DNA from: Pseudobutyrivibrio sp.
GTDB taxonomy: Bacteria; Bacillota; Clostridia; Lachnospirales; Lachnospiraceae
NCBI GenBank assembly: GCA_017557435.1
Contig: JAFYYR010000011.1
Location: 1 to 64,000 of the forward strand
DNA: 64,000 nucleotides
Direction: 5' to 3'
Position numbers and translations under genes: made by a program. The notes beneath the pieces were generated by a model, which was not told the DNA's origin, ran no database searches, and was given only the letters and a program-made list of their open reading frames with translations. Below, one piece after another: positions 30,097-39,981 of this stretch (position 1 is its first letter; every line of letters begins with the position of its first letter).

Positions 30097-30423
30097 TTAT
30101 TTCATAAGCTTCTGAAGAGTCACCACAAGCTCATCAATAATCTCATCATTGCCCTCGCGAATATTATCCGCAACGCATGACTTCATATGATTAGCCAACA
30201 GCACCTTGTTAAAGCTATTTAAAGCGGAAGTAATAGCAGATACCTGCACCAAAATATCTGTGCAATACACATCATTCTCAAGCATGTTCTCCACTCCGCG
30301 AACCTGCCCCTCAATTCTCTTAAGGCGATTCATCAAGTCCTTTTTTTCTTTTTCCGCCCTATCCTTGTGTTTACCACTGCAGCATTCGCAAGTTGCTTCC
30401 TCTATTTCATTCTTATTTCCCAT
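30097..30423 (-). CDS. csoR: Copper-sensing repressor CsoR
   Basis: A 108-residue all-helical repressor. The Cu(I) ligands are C54, H79 and C83, in the standard C-x24-H-x3-C spacing. The L-K-R-I-E-G-Q-V-R-G helix is diagnostic. An extra N-terminal C-x-C-C segment (12-15) is less usual. Copper binding should release it from the two operators just upstream, inducing csoR-copA. Confidence 0.93.
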   Translation of the reverse strand: MGNKNEIEEATCECCSGKHKDRAEKEKKDLMNRLKRIEGQVRGVENMLENDVYCTDILVQVSAITSALNSFNKVLLANHMKSCVADNIREGNDEIIDELVVTLQKLMK

Positions 30424-30440
30424 AATAGACTCCTTTTCTA

Positions 30441-30496
30441 TACCCCTAGTGGGTATCCCTTAATTGCATATTATACCCTCTAGGGGTATATGTCAA
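30441..30496 (-). promoter_or_regulatory. csoR-copA promoter with two CsoR operators
   Basis: Two palindromes, TACCCCTAGTGGGTA (30441-30455) and TACCCTCTAGGGGTA (30474-30488), match the CsoR consensus. A minus-strand promoter has TTGACA (30491-30496) and TAATAT (30468-30473) 17 bp apart, so the second box fills the spacer and the first covers the start region. Confidence 0.9.
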
Positions 30497-30504
30497 GCAT
30501 AAAC

Positions 30505-30533
30505 TAAAAAAGGACTCTGTATAAACAGAGTCC
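30505..30533 (-). terminator. Terminator of the arabinose operon
   Basis: A 9-bp stem GGACTCTGT / ACAGAGTCC is followed on the minus strand by TTTTTTA. It lies 18 bases after araD. Confidence 0.9.
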
Positions 30534-30551
30534 CATGAAAAAAAGAAATTA

Positions 30552-31247
30552 TTAATTTTGTCCGTAATATGCGTTAGCACCGTGTTTTCTGTTGAAGTGC
30601 TTATCTCTGATACAGTCAGGAGCTGGTGCAACCTGAGGGTTAACCTGCTCTGTGAAAAGTGCCATCTTAGCAACCTCTTCAAGAACAACTGCGTTGTATA
30701 CTGCCTGGTCTGCATCCTTGCCCCATGTAAATGGGCCATGATTTTTGCAGATAACACCTGGCACATATTTTGTGTTAATGCCTCTCTCCTCAAATGTCTC
30801 GATGATAACTTTTCCAGTGTTTACCTCGTATGCTGCATCGATTTCCTCTGGAGTGAGATTTCTTGTGCAAGGAATTGTACCGCAGAAATAATCTGCATGT
30901 GTTGTACCGTAGAGAGGAATATCTCTTCCTGCCTGAGCCCATGCTACTGCATAAGTAGAATGAGTGTGAACAACACCACCAATTTCAGGATACTGCTTGT
31001 AAAGCTCAACATGAGTAGCTGTATCTGAGCTAGGTCTGTACTTGCCCTCAACAACCTCTCCATCAAGATTTACAAGTACCATGTCCTCTGGCTTTAAATC
31101 CTCATACTCAACGCCTGATGGCTTGATGGCAAAAATGCCAGACTCCCTATCAATACCTGAAACATTACCCCAAGTATAGGTAACCAATCCCCGCTTAGGC
31201 AATTCCATGTTTGCCTCATACACCTGTTTCTTTAATTCTTCTAACAT
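30552..31247 (-). CDS. araD: L-ribulose-5-phosphate 4-epimerase
   Basis: A 231-residue class-II aldolase-fold enzyme converting L-ribulose-5-P to D-xylulose-5-P. It has T-W-G-N-V-S, K-P-S-G-V-x-Y, the zinc histidines in H-T-H-S and the [10 protein letters not shown] segment typical of AraD. I use the ATG at 31247 with GAGGAG upstream; an in-frame TTG at 31277 lies inside the kinase gene. Last gene of the ara operon. Confidence 0.94.
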   Translation of the reverse strand: MLEELKKQVYEANMELPKRGLVTYTWGNVSGIDRESGIFAIKPSGVEYEDLKPEDMVLVNLDGEVVEGKYRPSSDTATHVELYKQYPEIGGVVHTHSTYAVAWAQAGRDIPLYGTTHADYFCGTIPCTRNLTPEEIDAAYEVNTGKVIIETFEERGINTKYVPGVICKNHGPFTWGKDADQAVYNAVVLEEVAKMALFTEQVNPQVAPAPDCIRDKHFNRKHGANAYYGQN

Positions 31248-31267
31248 TTCCTTCTCCTCTTTCGATT

Positions 31268-32863
31268 CTATCTCCAATTGTCTACGGCAGCAGCCTCAGC
31301 CTTAAGAGCCTTCTTGTATTCAGCTGTCCATTCATCGTAACCTTTAACCATTGCTGGATCTGGATCCATTGTAGATGACTCCTGTCCTGCAAATACCTTT
31401 TCATCAAGGTAGCTCTGAAGCTTCTGAGACTTGTCATCCCGGATGCAGTAATTTGCAAGAACTGCCATACCCCAAGCACCACCTTCACCAGCTGTTGCCA
31501 TAACAGTGATAGGTGCATTTAAAGCTGCTGCAAGTACTGACTGTCCAACGCCCTTTGTCTTAAAGAATCCGCCGTGACCTGTGATAGATTTAATCTTAAC
31601 CTTTTCTTCCTTAAGAAGAATATCATTACCAATCTTAAGCACTCCAAGAGCTCCATAAAGATTTGAGCGCATGAAGTTTGCAAGTGTAAATTTAGCGTCT
31701 GGCTTTCTTACAATCATAGGACGTCCTTCATTGACGCCTACAACTGGCTCGCCGCCAAAGTAGTTATATGAAAGTACACCACCGCAATTAGCATCTTCTG
31801 TAAGAGCCTTGCGATAAAGTGTGCCGTAAATGTCATTCATTGAAATATCAATATCGAATGCATCTGCAAATTCCTTGAATATTCCAATCCATGAATTCAA
31901 ATCTGATGTACAGTTGTTGCAGTGAACCATGGCAACAGCCTCACCTGAAGGTGTTGTGACCATATCGATTTCTTCGTATGGCTTTGAAAGAGGCTTCTCC
32001 AAAACAACCATTGAGAACACTGATGTACCAGCAGAAACATTACCTGTTCCAACAGAAACAGCATTTGTAGCCACCATACCTGTACCTGCATCACCTTCTG
32101 GTGGAGCAAGTGGGCATCCTGGCTCAAGCTCTCCTGTAGGATCAAGAAGCTTGGCACCCTCTGCTGTAAGTGAACCTGCATCATCACCTGCAACTAAAAC
32201 TTCTGGCATCAAATCTTCTACCTTTGTAGTAACACCGTGTGCTGCTGCAAGTTTATTAAATTTCTCAAGCATAGTCTTGTCGTACTGACAAGTTGCTGAA
32301 TCAATAGGAAACATTCCAGATGCTTCGCCAACACCTGCCACTTTTCTACCTGTCATCTTATAGTGAACATAGCAAGCAAGTGTCATGAAGTATGCCACAT
32401 TTGGAACATGTGGCTCCTTGTTTAAGATACACTGATAATAGTGTGAAATGCTCCAGCGCTGTGGCATGTTAAAATTGAGCTCCTTAGAAAGCTCTGCTGC
32501 AGCCTGGCCTGTAATTGTATTTCTCCATGTTCTAAATGGAACAAGCAAATTGTCATCCTTGTCAAATGCAAGATAACCATGCATCATTCCAGAAAATCCG
32601 ATTGCACCAATCTTCTTAAGCTTAACATCATACTTACTAAATACATCCTGCTTAAGCTTTGCGTAGCAATCCTGCACACCTGACCATATCTCTTCAACAG
32701 GATATGTCCAAATGCCATTATCAAGATGGTTCTCCCACTCATGGTCGCCCTGAGCAAGAACCTTATTGTCGCTATCTACCAGGACAGCCTTGATTCTTGT
32801 AGAACCAAACTCAATACCTAGGGCTGTGCCAGTACCCTCCGCGATAATCTCATTAATGTTCAT
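31268..32863 (-). CDS. FGGY-family sugar kinase, probable L-ribulokinase
   Basis: A 531-residue kinase with the ASKHA fold: phosphate-1 loop [10 protein letters not shown], a G-F-S-G-M-M-H-G substrate segment, and G-A-W-G-M-A-V near the adenosine site. It is not closely similar to classical AraB and would often be labelled xylulokinase. Its position between fsa and araD makes L-ribulose the likely substrate. It lies downstream of a large structured gap and has a GGGGG ribosome site. Confidence 0.82.
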   Translation of the reverse strand: MNINEIIAEGTGTALGIEFGSTRIKAVLVDSDNKVLAQGDHEWENHLDNGIWTYPVEEIWSGVQDCYAKLKQDVFSKYDVKLKKIGAIGFSGMMHGYLAFDKDDNLLVPFRTWRNTITGQAAAELSKELNFNMPQRWSISHYYQCILNKEPHVPNVAYFMTLACYVHYKMTGRKVAGVGEASGMFPIDSATCQYDKTMLEKFNKLAAAHGVTTKVEDLMPEVLVAGDDAGSLTAEGAKLLDPTGELEPGCPLAPPEGDAGTGMVATNAVSVGTGNVSAGTSVFSMVVLEKPLSKPYEEIDMVTTPSGEAVAMVHCNNCTSDLNSWIGIFKEFADAFDIDISMNDIYGTLYRKALTEDANCGGVLSYNYFGGEPVVGVNEGRPMIVRKPDAKFTLANFMRSNLYGALGVLKIGNDILLKEEKVKIKSITGHGGFFKTKGVGQSVLAAALNAPITVMATAGEGGAWGMAVLANYCIRDDKSQKLQSYLDEKVFAGQESSTMDPDPAMVKGYDEWTAEYKKALKAEAAAVDNWR

Positions 32864-32892
32864 AAATTATTACCCCCGTTACAATACTTTTT

Positions 32893-33084
32893 AACGCGGC
32901 ATCCTAATGCTTCATGCTCCCGCAGGCCACCTCCCATACTCAAGCTAGGGGACCCTCCCGCCCGGTGTAGGTCCCTCCCTAGCTTGGCATGGGACTATCT
33001 CCGTTTCACTACGGTCGGTGCTGAGCGAATGTCCACTGGACATTCAGCACCCTGCTCGCGCTTTCCAAGACTAAGTGCCGCGTT
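32893..33084. ncRNA. Large GC-rich structured block in the ara operon (leader of the FGGY kinase gene)
   Basis: A closing stem (AACGCGGCA / TGCCGCGTT, 32893-32901 with 33076-33084) encloses two strong hairpins. One is at 32932-32994, with outer CCCAT/ATGGG, then CAAGCTAGGG/CCCTAGCTTG and GGACC/GGTCC. The other is at 33017-33051, with GGTGCTG/CAGCACC and AATGTCCA/TGGACATT. It is visibly richer in G+C than its flanks. No T-run follows either side, so it is not a terminator. It is about 30 bases from the kinase start. It may be a leader RNA, a processing structure or an inserted structured repeat. Confidence 0.6.
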
Positions 33085-33132
33085 TAGCCTGAATGAGCAA
33101 CTAGCGAGCTATGGCGGATATATAATTTATTC

Positions 33133-33264
33133 GGCGGCCACACAACCTGTAGATAGCTTGTAAGTATCAAGCTCTGAGTGTTGCACAGCGAGACGTGTTA
33201 GTCGAGCGGAGCAATATCTCAGGCTTGAGACTGTAACAAGCGAGCCATAGCCTAAATGGCCGCC
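33133..33264. repeat. 132-nt nested hairpin downstream of fsa (contains family copy 2 of the 86-nt hairpin)
   Basis: Outer stem GGCGGCCA / TGGCCGCC (33133-33140 with 33257-33264) encloses an 86-nt hairpin (33156-33241; GCTTGT / ACAAGC base). On the minus strand its arms read TCTCAAGCCTGAGATATTGC and GCAACACTCAGAGCTTGATA, nearly the same as the plus-strand arms of the atp-operon copy. The gap 32864-33270 holds no gene. Confidence 0.75.
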
Positions 33265-33270
33265 ACATTT

Positions 33271-33927
33271 TTACTTGCCGAAAACTGCGATGTAGTCCTT
33301 CTGGAACTTTTCGATACCTGCAGTTGTGAGCGGATGATTAATCATTGTTTCGATTACAGAGTATGGAACTGTTGCAATGTGAGCACCTGCAAGTGCGCAA
33401 TCTGTTACGTGAATTGGATTACGAACTGATGCAGCAATGATTTCTGTGTCGTATCCATAGATGTCGAAGATTTCAGCAATGTCACGGATAAGATCAATAC
33501 CTGCCATGTTGATATCATCAAGTCTTCCAAGGAATGGTGAAACATATGTAGCACCAGCATTTGCAGCAAGAATAGCCTGGTTAGCTGAGAAGATAAGTGT
33601 AACATTTGTCTTGATGCCTTCTGCAGAAAGAACCTTTACAGCCTTAAGACCTTCTGCTGTCATAGGAATCTTAACTACCATGTTTGGATGCATAGCTGCG
33701 ATTTCACGGCCTTCCTTAATCATGCCTTCAGCGTCAACAGTTGTAGCCTTAACCTCACCTGAGATAGGTCCATCAACGATAGATGCAATTTCCTTAAGGA
33801 TCTCTTCCTGGCTACGTCCACCCTCTTTTGCAATAAGTGAAGGGTTTGTAGTAACACCGCAGATTACTCCAAGATCATTTGCCTTCTTAATGTCCTCAAT
33901 TTTTCCAGTATCAACGAATAACTTCAT
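33271..33927 (-). CDS. fsa: Fructose-6-phosphate aldolase / transaldolase-like protein
   Basis: A 218-residue TalB/FSA-type barrel. It starts M-K-L-F-V-D-T-G, has G-V-T-T-N-P-S-L and the Schiff-base Lys in V-V-K-I-P-M-T, and ends without the long transaldolase extension. It could serve as the transaldolase of the pentose phosphate pathway, which is needed to use xylulose-5-P from arabinose. It lies between araA and the kinase gene, so co-expression with arabinose use is likely. Confidence 0.9.
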   Translation of the reverse strand: MKLFVDTGKIEDIKKANDLGVICGVTTNPSLIAKEGGRSQEEILKEIASIVDGPISGEVKATTVDAEGMIKEGREIAAMHPNMVVKIPMTAEGLKAVKVLSAEGIKTNVTLIFSANQAILAANAGATYVSPFLGRLDDINMAGIDLIRDIAEIFDIYGYDTEIIAASVRNPIHVTDCALAGAHIATVPYSVIETMINHPLTTAGIEKFQKDYIAVFGK

Positions 33928-34105
33928 TTTCTTTTTCTCCTTCTAAATATCTTGCTGGTAAATACCAGTTTTAATAGTTATTCATGGTCGACCAAACCGC
34001 CCCATGTTAACTACAATTGTATATCTTTTCTTTATGCCAATCTATAAAAATAATGTCCATCTTATGGCACAATTTTTACATAACCCAGCGACAGTAGGCT
34101 AGTTT

Positions 34106-35605
34106 TTACTTCCCGTAGAAAAGGCTACCAAGTGCTAAATCACGCTTAAAGTCGCGGATCTTTGTATCCTTATCAATGTATACTGCCTCGATTCCCATTG
34201 CAGCTGCCCAATCACCCATCTGCTCTGCAGTAAGGTCATAAGTAAATGCTGTATGATGAGCGCCACCTGCAAGAAGCCATGTCTCTGTACCTGTGTAGAA
34301 ATCAGGCTGTGGTGTCCAGAAGTTGATAGCTGTAGGAAGCTTTGGAAGTGGCTTCTCAACCTTCTTACAATCAACATCCTGAATGATGAGACGGAATCTG
34401 TTGCCTAAATCAATGAGGGATGTAGCAATACCCTTGCCAGTCTTTGACTGGAATACAAGACGAGCTGGATCCTCTCTGTCACCCATAGAAAGTGGCTGGC
34501 ACTTAATCTGGATAGGACCGTCTGAAATTGTTGGGCAAATCTCAAGCATGTGAGCCTGGATGATACCCTCCTTGCCCTTTACAAGGTTGTATGTGTAATC
34601 CTCAAGCATTGAAGTACCCTTTGCGTCCTTCATGCCTGTTGTCATAATCTTCATAAGGCGGACCATAGCAGCAACCTTCCAGTCACCCTCAGCACCAAAG
34701 CCGTAGCCCTTTTCCATAAGTCTCTGGATAGCAAGACCTGGAAGCTGCTTAAGTGCACCAAGGTCACCAAAGTGAGTTACGATTGCCTGATAGTTTTTCT
34801 CCTCAAGGAATCTCTCGAAACCAAGCTCGATCTGAGCCTGAACAGCTACATGCTTCTTGAATTCCTCTGGGTCTCTGCCCTCAAGGCAAATATCATACTT
34901 GCTGTAGTACTCATCAACAAGTACATTTACATCTGACTGAGAAACTGCATCAACTGCCTCAGCGATTTCATTTACCGGATAAGCGTCAACTTCCCAACCA
35001 AACTTAAGCTGAGCCTCTACCTTATCGCCTTCTGTAACAGCAACATTTCTCATGTTGTCTGCAACTCTCATTACGCGGATGTGGCTAGACTCTACGATAC
35101 CGATTGCTGTGCGCATCCATGAAGCAAGCTTCTCCTGCACCTCAGCATCCTGCCAGTAACCAACGATTGTCTTTCTCTCAATACCCATTCTAGAAAGAAT
35201 ATGAGCATACTCTCTATCGCCGTGAGCAGCCTGATTCTCGTTCATGAAATCCATGTCCATTGTCTCGTATGGAATCTCACGATTGTACTGTGTATGTAAG
35301 TGTGCAAGTGGCTTTCTAAGCTCCTGATGTCCTAAAATCCATGACTTTGCAGGTGAGAATGTGTGCATCCATGTGATAACGCCTGCGCAAGTTGGATCAT
35401 TGTTAGCCTCGTTAAATGTGCGTCTGATTACCTCATTTGTAATCATTGTTGGTTTCCATACTACCTCAAATGGAAGCTTGCCTGACTTGTTTAAACACTC
35501 AACAATTTCCTTTGAATGTGCTGCAACATGAGAAAGGCACTCATCTCCATAGAGGTCCTGTGAACCAGTACAGAACCAAAACTTGTAGTTAAGCTGTGTC
35601 TTCAT
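34106..35605 (-). CDS. araA: L-arabinose isomerase
   Basis: A 499-residue enzyme converting L-arabinose to L-ribulose, with Mn2+. Family segments include F-W-F-C-T-G-S-Q-D-L-Y-G, H-T-F-S-P-A-K, G-D-R-E-Y, E-G-D-W-K and H-M-L-E-I-C-P near the metal site. I start at the ATG at 35605 with GGAGGG seven bases upstream; an in-frame start at 35662 adds 19 unlikely residues. First gene of araA-fsa-kinase-araD. Confidence 0.97.
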   Translation of the reverse strand: MKTQLNYKFWFCTGSQDLYGDECLSHVAAHSKEIVECLNKSGKLPFEVVWKPTMITNEVIRRTFNEANNDPTCAGVITWMHTFSPAKSWILGHQELRKPLAHLHTQYNREIPYETMDMDFMNENQAAHGDREYAHILSRMGIERKTIVGYWQDAEVQEKLASWMRTAIGIVESSHIRVMRVADNMRNVAVTEGDKVEAQLKFGWEVDAYPVNEIAEAVDAVSQSDVNVLVDEYYSKYDICLEGRDPEEFKKHVAVQAQIELGFERFLEEKNYQAIVTHFGDLGALKQLPGLAIQRLMEKGYGFGAEGDWKVAAMVRLMKIMTTGMKDAKGTSMLEDYTYNLVKGKEGIIQAHMLEICPTISDGPIQIKCQPLSMGDREDPARLVFQSKTGKGIATSLIDLGNRFRLIIQDVDCKKVEKPLPKLPTAINFWTPQPDFYTGTETWLLAGGAHHTAFTYDLTAEQMGDWAAAMGIEAVYIDKDTKIRDFKRDLALGSLFYGK

Positions 35606-35683
35606 AAAATTACCCTCCGTTAAATCCTTCTCTACTCTCGATTTCCTAAGCAAGCCAATCATGATGTTTTATCCTCGAGAGCA

Positions 35684-35810
35684 ACAACTTGTATATAAAA
35701 AATAATACAACTTGTACACACATAGTTACAAGTTGTATTTATTCTTAAACATTATGCTGTTTTACTAGGATTTAAAGCCTGTATACAAGTCCTATTCGCC
35801 CTATACAAGT
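35684..35810. promoter_or_regulatory. AraR-like operator boxes upstream of araA
   Basis: Five copies of an ACTTGTA/TACAAGT motif: ACAACTTGTATA (35684), ATACAACTTGTAC (35705), TACAAGTTGTAT (35727), GTATACAAGT (35781) and CTATACAAGT (35801). The second and third form an inverted pair. AraR of bacilli binds related ACTTGT/ACAAGT half-sites, and an AraR-type gene is adjacent, so arabinose-relieved repression of araA is likely. Confidence 0.82.
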
Positions 35811-35853
35811 TCGACCCCTAATACGCAATTCTTGCTATTAGACAAAAACCAAA

Positions 35854-36921
35854 CTACAAAGTACTGGTCCTCTCCACCAGCTCTGGTAAAAGAAGTACCT
35901 GAGCATCCTTTCTACTTAAAGTTCCATCTATAAGTCCAAGGAGAGTCTCTGCCGCCTTTTTCCCAAGCTCCTCCTGTGGGTGGGCAACTGTGGTAATTCC
36001 CTTGCTTTGAGCAAGCAGCGAATTATCAAATCCCGTAACAGAAATATCATGAGGAACGCTTCGTCCAGCCATTGAAAGTCCCTTTATTACATCAGCGGCA
36101 ATCTCATCATTGTAGCAAACTACTGCATGACAGCTCCTGCCATTTTCAAATATCCTAAGAAGACCCTCTAGAGGCTTTTGGCCCTTGTCCTTGGTGTGAT
36201 ACCAAATTACCATGTCAGGGTCATAGGCAATGCCTGCTTCCTGCAGAGCCTTCACATAACCCTTGTGTCTAAGTATTCCCTGGGTGTCATCTGCCTTGAA
36301 AATACCTGCCACTTTCCTGTGTCCAAGCTGAATCAGATGCTCTGTTATCAGTCGGCCGCCCTCTACATCGTCAAGCATTACATGGGGTCTATCCATCATA
36401 GCCTCATAGCACCCCTGGATAAACACGTAAGGGATTCCCATTGCATCCATCTGGTCATAAAGCACCTGATGCTGGCAGCTGATGGCACTCTGGCTAGGCT
36501 CAATTATCATGCCATCAATATTTTTAGAAAGGAGCTCCTCCATGCACCAGGCCTCGCCCTTTCTGGAATTGTTAGTAGTTTTAAGCAGGATACTGTAGCC
36601 ATTTTCATTAAGCACCTGATTGATTCCCTGAATAACTCTAGGGAAAATGTAATCAGACATGTATGTGGTCACAACTGCAATATTTTTGGTGCCAGTCCTC
36701 TTATAAATTCGCTCAGCCACAAATGTACCGCTTCCATGTCTGGCGTAGAGTAAGCCCTCATCTGTGAGCTTTCCAATAGCCTTTCTCACAGTCTGCCTGC
36801 TGGCGCCAAACTTCTCTGCCAATTCATTTTCTGAGGGAATCTTATGCCCTGGCGCATATTTGCCAGAGTTAATTCCCTTTTTTATATCCTTAATTATTAA
36901 CTCATTCTTTGATATTATCAT
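35854..36921 (-). CDS. araR: AraR-type arabinose repressor (GntR HTH with LacI sensor domain)
   Basis: A 355-residue regulator. The N-terminal GntR winged helix (about 1-70) has K-I-P-S-E-N-E-L-A and S-R-Q-T-V-R-K-A-I. A LacI-type periplasmic-binding fold (about 78-355) should bind L-arabinose. This hybrid layout is that of B. subtilis AraR. The gene overlaps the end of oppF by 20 bp, so it is translated as the last gene of the Opp operon. It faces the ara operon across the operator region, in the same direction. Confidence 0.9.
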   Translation of the reverse strand: MIISKNELIIKDIKKGINSGKYAPGHKIPSENELAEKFGASRQTVRKAIGKLTDEGLLYARHGSGTFVAERIYKRTGTKNIAVVTTYMSDYIFPRVIQGINQVLNENGYSILLKTTNNSRKGEAWCMEELLSKNIDGMIIEPSQSAISCQHQVLYDQMDAMGIPYVFIQGCYEAMMDRPHVMLDDVEGGRLITEHLIQLGHRKVAGIFKADDTQGILRHKGYVKALQEAGIAYDPDMVIWYHTKDKGQKPLEGLLRIFENGRSCHAVVCYNDEIAADVIKGLSMAGRSVPHDISVTGFDNSLLAQSKGITTVAHPQEELGKKAAETLLGLIDGTLSRKDAQVLLLPELVERTSTL

Positions 36922-37858
36922 CGTACTTTACCCAAGCAGCAAATTCCTCATCTGTACATTTTACAAAATGAGTGCCATCTACATGATGGTCAGTACCCTT
37001 ATTATAATCAATTCCTGATGTTTTGTAATCGTATGTTTCAGAAGTTCTATTCTTCTCCAAAATAGGATTTGGCTCAGGAATAGCTGAAAGCAAACTCTTT
37101 GTATAAGGATGAATTGGATTTGAGAAAATCTCATCTGTTGTACCAGTCTCTAAAAGATGGCCGAGATGCAGAACTCCAATTCTATCTGAAATATATTTAA
37201 CCATTGAAAGGTCATGAGCGATAAACAAATATGCCGCACCTGTCTCCTGCTGAATATCCTTCATAAGGTTAACAACCTGCGCTTGGATAGAAACGTCAAG
37301 AGCTGAAATACACTCATCTGCAATGATAAGCTTCGGATTCATGATAAGTGCTCTGGCAATTCCTACACGCTGTCTTTGCCCACCAGAAAACTGATGAGGA
37401 TAACGTGTAATATGCTCTGGTGCAAGACCAACCTTTGCAAGGATTGCTTTAATCTGTCTATCTCTATCAGCCTTATCCTTATATGTGTGATGAATATCTA
37501 GACCCTCACCTATAATATCTCCAACTTTTTTACGTGGATTAAGTGATGACATAGGGTCCTGGAAAATCATCTGCATCTGAGTTCTTAACATTTCCCTGTC
37601 TGACTTTCCAAGTTTTCCACTAATATCCACATTGTTGAATGTAACCTTGCCATCAGTAGGATTATAAAGCCTTATAATGCTTCGACCTATTGTTGATTTT
37701 CCTGAGCCAGACTCACCAACAAGGCCATAGGTTTCACCTGGATATATTTCAAATGAAACTCCTTCTACAGCCTTTACGGTATAGTTCTTGCTCACAGAAA
37801 AATGCTGCTTTAATCCCTCTACTTTCAAAAGAGGCTCACTATTATAATTCACTGCCAT
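36902..37858 (-). CDS. oppF: Opp/Dpp-type ABC transporter ATP-binding protein (OppF-like)
   Basis: A 318-residue ATPase. Walker A GESGSGKS, signature S-G-G-Q-R-Q-R and Walker B I-I-A-D-E-C are present; the residue after the catalytic Glu is Cys, as in many OppF proteins. The C-terminal oligopeptide-transporter extension (H-P-Y-T-K-S-L-L-S-A-I-P) is present. It pairs with OppD. Genes overlap on both sides. Confidence 0.92.
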   Translation of the reverse strand: MAVNYNSEPLLKVEGLKQHFSVSKNYTVKAVEGVSFEIYPGETYGLVGESGSGKSTIGRSIIRLYNPTDGKVTFNNVDISGKLGKSDREMLRTQMQMIFQDPMSSLNPRKKVGDIIGEGLDIHHTYKDKADRDRQIKAILAKVGLAPEHITRYPHQFSGGQRQRVGIARALIMNPKLIIADECISALDVSIQAQVVNLMKDIQQETGAAYLFIAHDLSMVKYISDRIGVLHLGHLLETGTTDEIFSNPIHPYTKSLLSAIPEPNPILEKNRTSETYDYKTSGIDYNKGTDHHVDGTHFVKCTDEEFAAWVKYDDNIKE

Positions 37859-38927
37859 ATTCTGCTGCCTCCTTCTTCATTCTATCAAGTCGCTCCCTAA
37901 GCTCCTTTGGCATTTCAACCTTTGGCGCTCTCTCATCTAAAAGCCATGTTGCTGCGTAGTGGGTCTCTGTAACCTTAAACATTGGTGGCTCAAGCTTGTC
38001 ATCAATCTCAAGAGCATATTTATTTCTAGGAGCAAATGCGTCACCTGGCTTTTCATTCAAAAGGTTTGGAGGGGAACCTGGAATTGTATAAAGTCTTGGG
38101 TCGTCAGTGTTCAAATCAGGCATAGCTGAAAGAAGTCCCCATGTATATGGATGACGAGGGTCATAGAAAACCTCATTTATCTTGCCCTTTTCAACAATTT
38201 TACCTGCATACATAACATTTACATAATCAGCAACCTTTGCAACTACTCCAAGGTCATGAGTGATGTAAATAACTGAAATTCCGCGCTCTTCCTGTACCTT
38301 TTTAATAAGCTCAATAATCTTTGCCTGGATTGTAACATCAAGTGCTGTTGTTGGCTCATCGCAAATCAAAAGATCTGGGTCACAAGAAAGAGCAATGGCG
38401 ATAACCACACGCTGCCTCATACCACCTGAAAGCTGATGTGGATACTGCTTCATTCGCTTTGCTGCATCCTCAATACCAACTTCCTGCAAAAGTTTAATTG
38501 CCTTTTCCTTAGCCTCCTGCTTTGACATTTTAAAATGCCATAAAAGGCCTTCAGTAAGCTGCTTTCCAATAGTCATTGTAGGGTCCAAAGAAGTCATTGG
38601 ATCCTGGAAAACCATGGCAATTCTCTTACCATTAATGTGTTTTCTAATCCATCTTTTATCCTTCGTGAGAATGTCGATTTTCTGAACGCCCTGCTCATTC
38701 TCATATTTGAACTCAATTGTTCCTGAGTTAACTGTCGCATTTTTAGCGAGAATTCCCATTGCTGCCTTCATTGTTACAGACTTACCTGAGCCTGACTCAC
38801 CAACAATTGCAACTGTCTCGCCCTTTTCCAAATCAATATTAATTCCGCGAATAGCATGAACCTGACCTGCTGTTGTCTTGAAGGAAATATCAAGGTCGCG
38901 GATATCTAAAATAAAATTCTCATTCAT
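37842..38927 (-). CDS. oppD: Opp/Dpp-type ABC transporter ATP-binding protein (OppD-like)
   Basis: A 361-residue ATPase. Walker A GESGSGKS, signature L-S-G-G-M-R-Q-R and Walker [13 protein letters not shown] are intact. The C-terminal extension starts at [12 protein letters not shown]. OppD members often carry an Fe-S cysteine cluster there; I do not see one. Part of oppABCDF-araR. Confidence 0.92.
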   Translation of the reverse strand: MNENFILDIRDLDISFKTTAGQVHAIRGINIDLEKGETVAIVGESGSGKSVTMKAAMGILAKNATVNSGTIEFKYENEQGVQKIDILTKDKRWIRKHINGKRIAMVFQDPMTSLDPTMTIGKQLTEGLLWHFKMSKQEAKEKAIKLLQEVGIEDAAKRMKQYPHQLSGGMRQRVVIAIALSCDPDLLICDEPTTALDVTIQAKIIELIKKVQEERGISVIYITHDLGVVAKVADYVNVMYAGKIVEKGKINEVFYDPRHPYTWGLLSAMPDLNTDDPRLYTIPGSPPNLLNEKPGDAFAPRNKYALEIDDKLEPPMFKVTETHYAATWLLDERAPKVEMPKELRERLDRMKKEAAEYGSEL

Positions 38928-38943
38928 TGTCTGCTACCTACCT

Positions 38944-39981
38944 TTACATTTCTTTCATTTTAGGATCAAATGCTTCACGAAGTCCGTCGCCTAAAAGGTT
39001 AAAGCTGAGCATCAGTAAAGCCATGATAATAATTGGTGGAATAATCTGATATGGATGAGTTGTAAATGAGTTATAACCATCCGAAATCAGAGATCCAAGT
39101 GAACATCTTGGTACAGGAATTCCAAGACCTACGAAGCTTAAGAATGCCTCTGTGAAAATCGCTGTAGGAATTGAGAACATAACCTGTGTGATAACTGGTC
39201 CAACAATATTTGGAAGTACCTCTTTGAAAATAATAAAGAAGCTGCCAGCCCCAAGTGTTCTGGATGCAAGAACGAATTCCTGCTCCTTAAGCTTTAACAT
39301 TTCCGCACGGGCAATTCGGCTCATACCAACCCACTCTGTTAAAAGGAGAGCGAAAATAATTGTAAGCATTCCTGGCTTTAAAATTAAAAGTAAAAGTGTA
39401 ACGATAACAAGTCGTGGAATACCATTACAAATCTCTAAGATTCTCTGCATAACCATATCCACTTTTCCGCCGAAGAATCCAGAAATAAGGCCGTAGCTCA
39501 TACCAATAATCATATCGATTAAAGCTGCTGCAATGGCAATGATAAGAGATACTCTTGTACCCTCCCAGCATCTTGTCCAAAGGTCACGACCATAAATATC
39601 GCTGCCGAACCAGTAATAAACATCTGTCAGGCCGCCTTCTTCATACTTGTTTACCTGAACATCTCCAACTGATGTAGATACTGTCTCTGAGCCATCAAAA
39701 ATCCCAAGGCCCTCAAGCCATGAAACTCTAGGAGCCAAGTTCTTTTCTTCCTGAATCATTCCCTCGTATGTATAGTCATTCATACCTGGGCCAATTGCAG
39801 CGAAAAGAATAATTAACAAAATAAGAATCAATCCAACTACGGCACTTTTCTTATGAAAAAATCTAATTAAAACTTCCTTCCAGAAATTTTGGGAGGCATA
39901 ATTTGAATCAAGACCTAACTCTTCAGAATTGTTCTTTAATTTAAAATCTTCTTGAGTTGGTACGTATGTCACATCACTCAT
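38944..39981 (-). CDS. oppC: Opp/Dpp-type ABC transporter permease (OppC-like)
   Basis: A 345-residue permease: cytoplasmic N-tail, first helix at about 40-65, a large extracellular loop, then five helices with the EAA-type loop (R-A-E-M-L-K-L-K-E-Q-E-F-V-L-A-S-R). It forms the channel with OppB. It starts one base before the oppB stop region. Confidence 0.92.
   Translation of the reverse strand: MSDVTYVPTQEDFKLKNNSEELGLDSNYASQNFWKEVLIRFFHKKSAVVGLILILLIILFAAIGPGMNDYTYEGMIQEEKNLAPRVSWLEGLGIFDGSETVSTSVGDVQVNKYEEGGLTDVYYWFGSDIYGRDLWTRCWEGTRVSLIIAIAAALIDMIIGMSYGLISGFFGGKVDMVMQRILEICNGIPRLVIVTLLLLILKPGMLTIIFALLLTEWVGMSRIARAEMLKLKEQEFVLASRTLGAGSFFIIFKEVLPNIVGPVITQVMFSIPTAIFTEAFLSFVGLGIPVPRCSLGSLISDGYNSFTTHPYQIIPPIIIMALLMLSFNLLGDGLREAFDPKMKEM

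Noticed and set aside
31268..32863. Naming the FGGY kinase xylulokinase
   Set aside because: Sequence alone leaves it open, but its place between the arabinose isomerase genes and araD favours L-ribulose as substrate.
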